From positions 1 through 27,882 of the forward strand of contig NZ_JBHLWA010000011.1 in the NCBI RefSeq assembly GCF_042433085.1: a DNA stretch of 27,882 bases, in the 5' to 3' direction. The stretch comes from Gallibacterium melopsittaci. GTDB lineage: Bacteria; Pseudomonadota; Gammaproteobacteria; Enterobacterales; Pasteurellaceae. Under the pieces are notes generated by a model. That model was not told the DNA's origin, ran no database searches, and was given only the letters and a program-made list of their open reading frames with translations. This document shows, in pieces, positions 24,038 to 27,882 of this stretch. The stretch's first letter is position 1; every line of letters starts with the position of its first letter. The position numbers were made by a program, and so were the translations under genes.

Positions 24038-26326
24038 ATGTTAAATCAAACTATTAGCCAAATTATTGCTGATGAACTAAATGTTCAAAGTAAACAAATT
24101 CTTGCGGCGATTTCGCTGTTAGATGAGGGAAATACGATTCCATTTATTGCTCGTTACCGTAAAGAGGTTACGGGTGGTTTAGATGATAGCCAATTACGTC
24201 ATTTTGAAACTCGCTTAATCTATTTGCGTGAATTAGATGATCGTCGCCAAACCATTTTGAAATCGATTGAAGAACAAGGCAAATTGACAGAAGAATTGCG
24301 TCAAGCGATTGAAACGACACAAAGCAAAACTGAATTAGAAGATCTTTATCTACCTTATAAACCAAAACGCCGTACTCGTGGACAAATTGCGATTGAGGCA
24401 GGGCTTGAACCACTCGCAGATTTGCTTTGGAATGAACCACAACAGCACCCTGAAACAGTGGCTCAAGATTATGTTAATGCCGATAAAGGGATCGCTGACA
24501 GTAAAGCTGCATTAGATGGGGCAAGATATATCTTAATGGAGCGTTTCGCCGAAGATGCCCAATTATTAGCCAAAGTGCGTAACTATCTCAGTAATAATGC
24601 AGAATTAGAGGCAAAAGTCATTGCTGGCAAAGAAGAGGAAGGTGAGAAATTCCGTGATTATTTTGATCACCACGAATTATTAAAAAATGTCCCATCGCAC
24701 CGCGCATTAGCAATGTTGCGTGGTCGCAATGAGGGGATCTTAACCCTTTCATTAAATGCGGATCCTGCGCAAGAAGAGAATAGTGCAAGTTATTGTGAGG
24801 AGATTATCCGCCAGCATTTAGACGTACAATTTACAGGACAACCTGCGGACAGCTGGCGTCAACAAGTAGTATCTTGGACATGGAAAATCAAAGTCGCTTT
24901 ACATTTAGAAACCGAATTAATGGCGGCATTGCGTGAACGTGCCGAAGAGGAAGCGATTGATGTATTTGCGAAAAATTTATTTGCTTTATTAATGGCTGCG
25001 CCTGCTGGTGCTAAAAATACGATGGGGTTAGATCCTGGATTACGCACAGGGGTGAAAGTTGCAATTGTAGATAACACAGGGAAACTCCTCGATACGGCAA
25101 CAATCTATCCGCATACAGGTCAGGAAGCGCAAGCAGCAACAACGATTTATCAGCTTGGCAAGAAATATCAAGTCGAGTTGATTGCGATTGGCAATGGTAC
25201 AGCTTCACGAGAAACAGAGCGGTTTGTAGCAAACATTTTAAAAGCAAAACCAGATTGGCAAGCGCAAAAAGTCGTCGTAAGCGAAGCAGGTGCATCTGTC
25301 TATTCAGCTTCAGAATTTGCCGCAAATGAATTTCCAGAACTTGATGTATCGTTACGTGGTGCGGTATCGATCGCACGCCGCCTGCAAGATCCCCTAGCTG
25401 AATTAGTAAAAATTGAACCAAAAGCTATCGGCGTAGGGCAATATCAACATGATGTTAATCAGAGCCAACTCGCTCGCAAACTTGATGCGGTAGTCGAAGA
25501 TTGCGTAAATGCCGTTGGAGTTGATTTAAATACTGCCTCTGCGCCTTTGCTCGCAAGAGTTGCTGGTATGACGAAAACCTTAGCACAAAATATTGTGGCT
25601 TATCGTGATGAAAATGGGCGTTTTGCTAGCCGTGAGCAGCTAAAAAAAGTGCCTCGCTTAGGACCAAAAGCTTTTGAACAATGTGCCGGATTTATGCGAA
25701 TTCTTGATGGGACAAATGCACTAGATTCATCTAGTGTACACCCTGAAGCCTATCCTGTTGTGGAAAAAATTCTGCAAGCTACCGCACAATCACTAACAGA
25801 ATTAATGGGAAATGCCTCTGCTATTCGCCAATTAAATGCAAATCAATTCACTGATGAGCGTTTTGGGCTACCTACTGTAACCGATATTTTGAAAGAATTA
25901 GAAAAACCAGGACGAGATCCACGTGGTGAGTTCAAAACAGCAACTTTCTTAGAGGGGGTAGAACAAATTAGCGATCTTAAAGTGGGTATGATCTTAGAAG
26001 GAACTGTAACCAATGTAACCAATTTCGGTGCATTTGTTGATATTGGCGTACATCAAGACGGTCTTGTGCATATTTCATCATTAAGTGAAAAATTTGTCGA
26101 AAATCCGCATGACGTAGTGAAAACAGGCGATATTGTGAAAGTGAAAGTGTTAGAGGTTGACGTTGCTCGGAAACGTATTGCGTTGACTATGCGACTAAAT
26201 GAACAAGCCACTCGTGCGGAATCCACTACTGAACATAAAGCTAAACCTGCGAAAAGAACCACTTCTCATCAACAATCCGCAATGGGTAATGCTTTTGCAG
26301 ATGCGTTGAAGAACTGGAAACGGTAA
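24038..26326 (+). CDS. tex: Tex family RNA-binding transcriptional accessory protein
   Basis: Conserved cytosolic nucleic-acid-binding protein (YhgF in E. coli). 762 residues. Domain order: helical Tex N-terminal region (about 1-200, with TIPFIARYRKEVTGGLDD and LPYKPKRRTRGQIA), YqgF/RNase H-like core from about 328 (GLDPGLRTGVKVAIVD, GNGTASRETE, VSEAGASVYSASEFA), double helix-hairpin-helix about 495-560 (DLNTASAPLLARVAG, VPRLGPKAFEQCAGF), and an S1 domain about 648-720 (EGTVTNVTNFGAFVDIGVHQDG). It ends in a short basic tail. The ribosome-binding site is weak. Its molecular role is incompletely known. Confidence 0.96.
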   Translation: MLNQTISQIIADELNVQSKQILAAISLLDEGNTIPFIARYRKEVTGGLDDSQLRHFETRLIYLRELDDRRQTILKSIEEQGKLTEELRQAIETTQSKTELEDLYLPYKPKRRTRGQIAIEAGLEPLADLLWNEPQQHPETVAQDYVNADKGIADSKAALDGARYILMERFAEDAQLLAKVRNYLSNNAELEAKVIAGKEEEGEKFRDYFDHHELLKNVPSHRALAMLRGRNEGILTLSLNADPAQEENSASYCEEIIRQHLDVQFTGQPADSWRQQVVSWTWKIKVALHLETELMAALRERAEEEAIDVFAKNLFALLMAAPAGAKNTMGLDPGLRTGVKVAIVDNTGKLLDTATIYPHTGQEAQAATTIYQLGKKYQVELIAIGNGTASRETERFVANILKAKPDWQAQKVVVSEAGASVYSASEFAANEFPELDVSLRGAVSIARRLQDPLAELVKIEPKAIGVGQYQHDVNQSQLARKLDAVVEDCVNAVGVDLNTASAPLLARVAGMTKTLAQNIVAYRDENGRFASREQLKKVPRLGPKAFEQCAGFMRILDGTNALDSSSVHPEAYPVVEKILQATAQSLTELMGNASAIRQLNANQFTDERFGLPTVTDILKELEKPGRDPRGEFKTATFLEGVEQISDLKVGMILEGTVTNVTNFGAFVDIGVHQDGLVHISSLSEKFVENPHDVVKTGDIVKVKVLEVDVARKRIALTMRLNEQATRAESTTEHKAKPAKRTTSHQQSAMGNAFADALKNWKR

Positions 26327-26345
26327 TTTAACTCATCACTATATA

Positions 26346-26396
26346 AAATAACGGTTATCTCCTTTCGATACCAAAAGATAACCGTTATTTATTTTT
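26346..26396 (+). terminator. Terminator of tex
   Basis: 15-bp perfect stem AAATAACGGTTATCT / AGATAACCGTTATTT with a 15-nt loop, followed by ATTTTT, 19 nt after the tex stop codon. Confidence 0.9.
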
Positions 26397-26419
26397 CCCC
26401 ACAATCCTACTCTTCCCCC

Positions 26420-26448
26420 TTGCATCACTCAAAAAATCAGCCTAAAAT
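26420..26448 (+). promoter_or_regulatory. Promoter of the MFS transporter gene
   Basis: TTGCAT (26420-26425), 17-bp spacer, TAAAAT (26443-26448). Each box matches the sigma-70 consensus at 4-5 of 6 positions with ideal spacing. The predicted start near 26455 falls at the first base of the twin-hairpin leader. Confidence 0.65.
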
Positions 26449-26455
26449 TAGCCAA

Positions 26456-26513
26456 TTTTTGCCCCGTGAGGCAGGAAGCTATTTTACAGTTAATCAAGTT
26501 GCCCGTGAGCAAC
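26456..26513 (+). promoter_or_regulatory. Twin-hairpin mRNA leader with identical CCGTGA loops
   Basis: Hairpin 1 has stem TGCC / GGCA (26460-26473), extendable by T-A and G-U pairs to about 26456-26477. Hairpin 2 has stem GTTGC / GCAAC (26498-26513). Both loops are CCGTGA while the stems differ. A 20-nt linker joins them, and the ribosome-binding site AAAGGA begins just after hairpin 2. The layout resembles small translational riboswitches. No ligand or family can be assigned. Confidence 0.5.
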
Positions 26514-26525
26514 AAAGGACAATTT

Positions 26526-27737
26526 ATGAAACAAAAAGTTGATGCGTATGGCTGGAAAGCCTTACTCGGTTCTGCTGTCGGTTATGCAATGGACGGCTTT
26601 GATCTTCTCATCTTGGGCTTTATGCTCACCGCAATTTCTTCTGATCTTCTTCTTACTCCCGCACAAGCTGGTTCGTTAGTCACTTGGACACTTATTGGTG
26701 CAGTTGCTGGTGGAATCATCTTTGGTGCATTAAGCGATCGTTTTGGGCGTGTACGGGTATTAACTTGGACAATCGTCTTATTTGCAATTTTTACTGGTTT
26801 ATGTGCCTTTGCTCAAGGATATTGGGATTTATTAATTTATCGTACTATCGCTGGTATCGGTTTAGGGGGTGAATTTGGTATTGGAATGGCATTAGCCGCT
26901 GAAGCGTGGCCTGCTAGACACCGTGCCAGAGCATCTGCTTATGTGGCATTAGGTTGGCAAGTTGGTGTGTTAGGTGCAGCGTTATTAACACCAGCATTAT
27001 TGCCTCATATTGGCTGGCGAGGTATGTTTATGGTTGGTATCATTCCTGCATTTATTGCTTGGTACTTACGTTCTCATCTCCATGAACCAGAACTTTTTGT
27101 AAAAAAACAAGCTACACAACAATCAACTTCTTTCCTCACTTCATTTAAACAACTCATCAAAGATAAAGCAACCTGTAAAGTCAGTTTAGGGGTTATTGTT
27201 CTCACTTCAGTCCAGAATTTTGGTTACTACGGTATTATGATTTGGTTACCTAATTACCTATCTAAACAACTTGGTTTTAGTTTGACTAAATCAGGTATGT
27301 GGACTGCTGTTACAATTCTAGGAATGATGTGTGGTATTTGGCTATTCGGTCAATTAGCCGATCGTATTGGACGTAAACCAAGTTTTCTTACTTTCCAACT
27401 AGGTGCAATTATTAGTGTTATCCTTTATTCACAATTAACCACGCCTGAATTGATGTTAATTGTTGGTGCGTTCTTAGGAATGTTTGTAAACGGTATGATG
27501 GGAGGATATGGTGCATTAATGTCAGAAGCCTATCCAACCAAAGCAAGAGCAACAGCACAAAATGTTCTCTTTAATATTGGACGTGCTGTGGGTGGTTTCG
27601 GTCCAGTGGTAGTGGGTGCTTTAGTTTCTGCTTACTCATTCCAACTCGCGATTGCATTTCTTGCTTTAATCTATTTGATTGATATGTTAGCAACATTCTT
27701 CTTAGTTCCTGAACTAAAAGGTAAAGTGTTAGAGTAA
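26526..27737 (+). CDS. MFS transporter, metabolite:H+ symporter type
   Basis: 403 residues with 12 predicted membrane segments. The conserved MFS loop motifs appear in both halves: GALSDRFGRVRV after helix 2 (near 66-77) and GQLADRIGRKP (near 274-284). The stretch GIGLGGEFGIGMALAAEAWP and the start GWKALLGSAVGYAMDGFDLLILGF resemble the aromatic-acid/sialate/metabolite symporter branch, so the substrate is probably a small organic acid, which is inference. AAAGGA lies 6 nt before the ATG at 26526; the frame extends upstream to a GTG at 26466, but that GTG is inside the first leader hairpin. No metabolic gene is adjacent to reveal the substrate. Confidence 0.88.
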   Translation: MKQKVDAYGWKALLGSAVGYAMDGFDLLILGFMLTAISSDLLLTPAQAGSLVTWTLIGAVAGGIIFGALSDRFGRVRVLTWTIVLFAIFTGLCAFAQGYWDLLIYRTIAGIGLGGEFGIGMALAAEAWPARHRARASAYVALGWQVGVLGAALLTPALLPHIGWRGMFMVGIIPAFIAWYLRSHLHEPELFVKKQATQQSTSFLTSFKQLIKDKATCKVSLGVIVLTSVQNFGYYGIMIWLPNYLSKQLGFSLTKSGMWTAVTILGMMCGIWLFGQLADRIGRKPSFLTFQLGAIISVILYSQLTTPELMLIVGAFLGMFVNGMMGGYGALMSEAYPTKARATAQNVLFNIGRAVGGFGPVVVGALVSAYSFQLAIAFLALIYLIDMLATFFLVPELKGKVLE

Positions 27738-27748
27738 AAAACACATAT

Positions 27749-27780
27749 AACAAAGGCTGCCATTTGGCAACCTTTGTTTA
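27749..27780 (+). terminator. Terminator of the MFS gene
   Basis: AACAAAGG-C-TGCC / GGCA-A-CCTTTGTT with an ATTT loop and one internal mismatch, followed by TATTTATT, 11 nt after the stop codon. Confidence 0.75.
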
Positions 27781-27834
27781 TTTATTCAAATAACAATATT
27801 AAAGAATATCGGTGTAATAGACAAATTTGTTGCT

Positions 27835-27882
27835 AAAAGTAGGCTTAAAGCCTTATAGTACAAGGCTTTAAGCCTACTTTTT
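27835..27882. terminator. Perfect 20-bp hairpin at the right edge
   Basis: AAAAGTAGGCTTAAAGCCTT (27835-27854) and its exact complement (27862-27881) flank a 7-nt loop. T-rich ends on both strands allow termination in either direction. It is probably the terminator of a minus-strand gene beyond the window or of a short transcript from 27780-27834. Confidence 0.65.

Noticed and set aside
26456..26513. Guanidine-II (mini-ykkC) riboswitch
   Set aside because: The two-hairpin layout is similar, but the loops read CCGTGA rather than the required ACGR, so I report an unassigned element.
26466..26525. Upstream extension of the MFS protein from GTG
   Set aside because: The GTG lies in the loop of leader hairpin 1, while a good ribosome-binding site precedes the ATG at 26526, which also gives the standard N-terminus.
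1..27882. CRISPR arrays, tRNA/rRNA genes, defence systems or prophage
   Set aside because: No regularly spaced repeats, cloverleaf sequences, nuclease/toxin pairs or phage genes were seen. Outside the autotransporter the window is ordinary core genome and a sugar operon.

Overview
The window is AT-rich chromosomal DNA from a gammaproteobacterium, most likely a member of the Pasteurellaceae. The evidence is the high similarity of the housekeeping proteins to enterobacterial and Haemophilus-type homologues (ClpB, RpsP-RimM-TrmD-RplS, Tex, UshA), the strong AT bias, and an autotransporter with an extended signal peptide. The species cannot be named from sequence alone; an Orbaceae-type relative is a less likely alternative. 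I saw no insertion sequence, prophage, CRISPR array, tRNA or rRNA.

Layout. (1) 1-3293, minus strand: the 5' part of a very large autotransporter adhesin that runs off the left edge. A run of nine G splits it into an upstream and a downstream reading frame, so this copy is OFF. One added G, or two removed, would restore about 900 further codons that are open to the window edge. A nine-A run lies in the spacer of its likely promoter. (2) 3719-4866, minus: an Opa-like outer-membrane barrel protein and the SprT zinc protein. (3) 5053-7626, plus: the ClpB disaggregase behind a clear heat-shock (sigma-32) promoter. (4) 7738-8538, plus: a SAM-dependent methyltransferase cut short by an in-frame stop, with 27 sense codons of apparently coding tail behind it. 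(5) 8639-13531, plus: a complete glucitol/sorbitol utilisation operon, srlA-srlE-srlB-srlD-fsa-srlM-srlR. It has a CRP-type site exactly placed for a class II promoter, repeated TTTCATTTTGA operator-like boxes, and a fructose-6-phosphate aldolase gene inserted between srlD and srlM. (6) 13551-15977, minus: membrane-bound PQQ glucose dehydrogenase, convergent with the sorbitol operon. (7) 16291-18223, plus: an overlapping trio of a PabA/TrpG-type glutamine amidotransferase, a YihY/BrkB membrane protein and D-aminoacyl-tRNA deacylase. (8) 18284-20348, minus: the rplS-trmD-rimM-rpsP ribosomal operon (transcribed rpsP first), with a terminator-like hairpin next to its promoter. (9) 20497-23919, plus: an unrecognised polytopic membrane protein followed closely by periplasmic 5'-nucleotidase UshA. 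(10) 24038-26326: Tex. (11) 26420-27778: an MFS transporter with a short leader holding two hairpins that carry the same six-base loop. A perfect 20-bp hairpin closes the window.

How the genes work together. The sorbitol genes form one pathway: SrlAEB import and phosphorylate D-glucitol, SrlD oxidises glucitol 6-phosphate to fructose 6-phosphate, and the added Fsa could split that product into dihydroxyacetone and glyceraldehyde 3-phosphate, while SrlM and SrlR control expression. The most unusual signals are the phase-variation tracts of the autotransporter, the nonsense-truncated methyltransferase, the aldolase inside the srl operon, and the twin-hairpin leader of the MFS gene. Apart from these the window is mostly conserved core genome.
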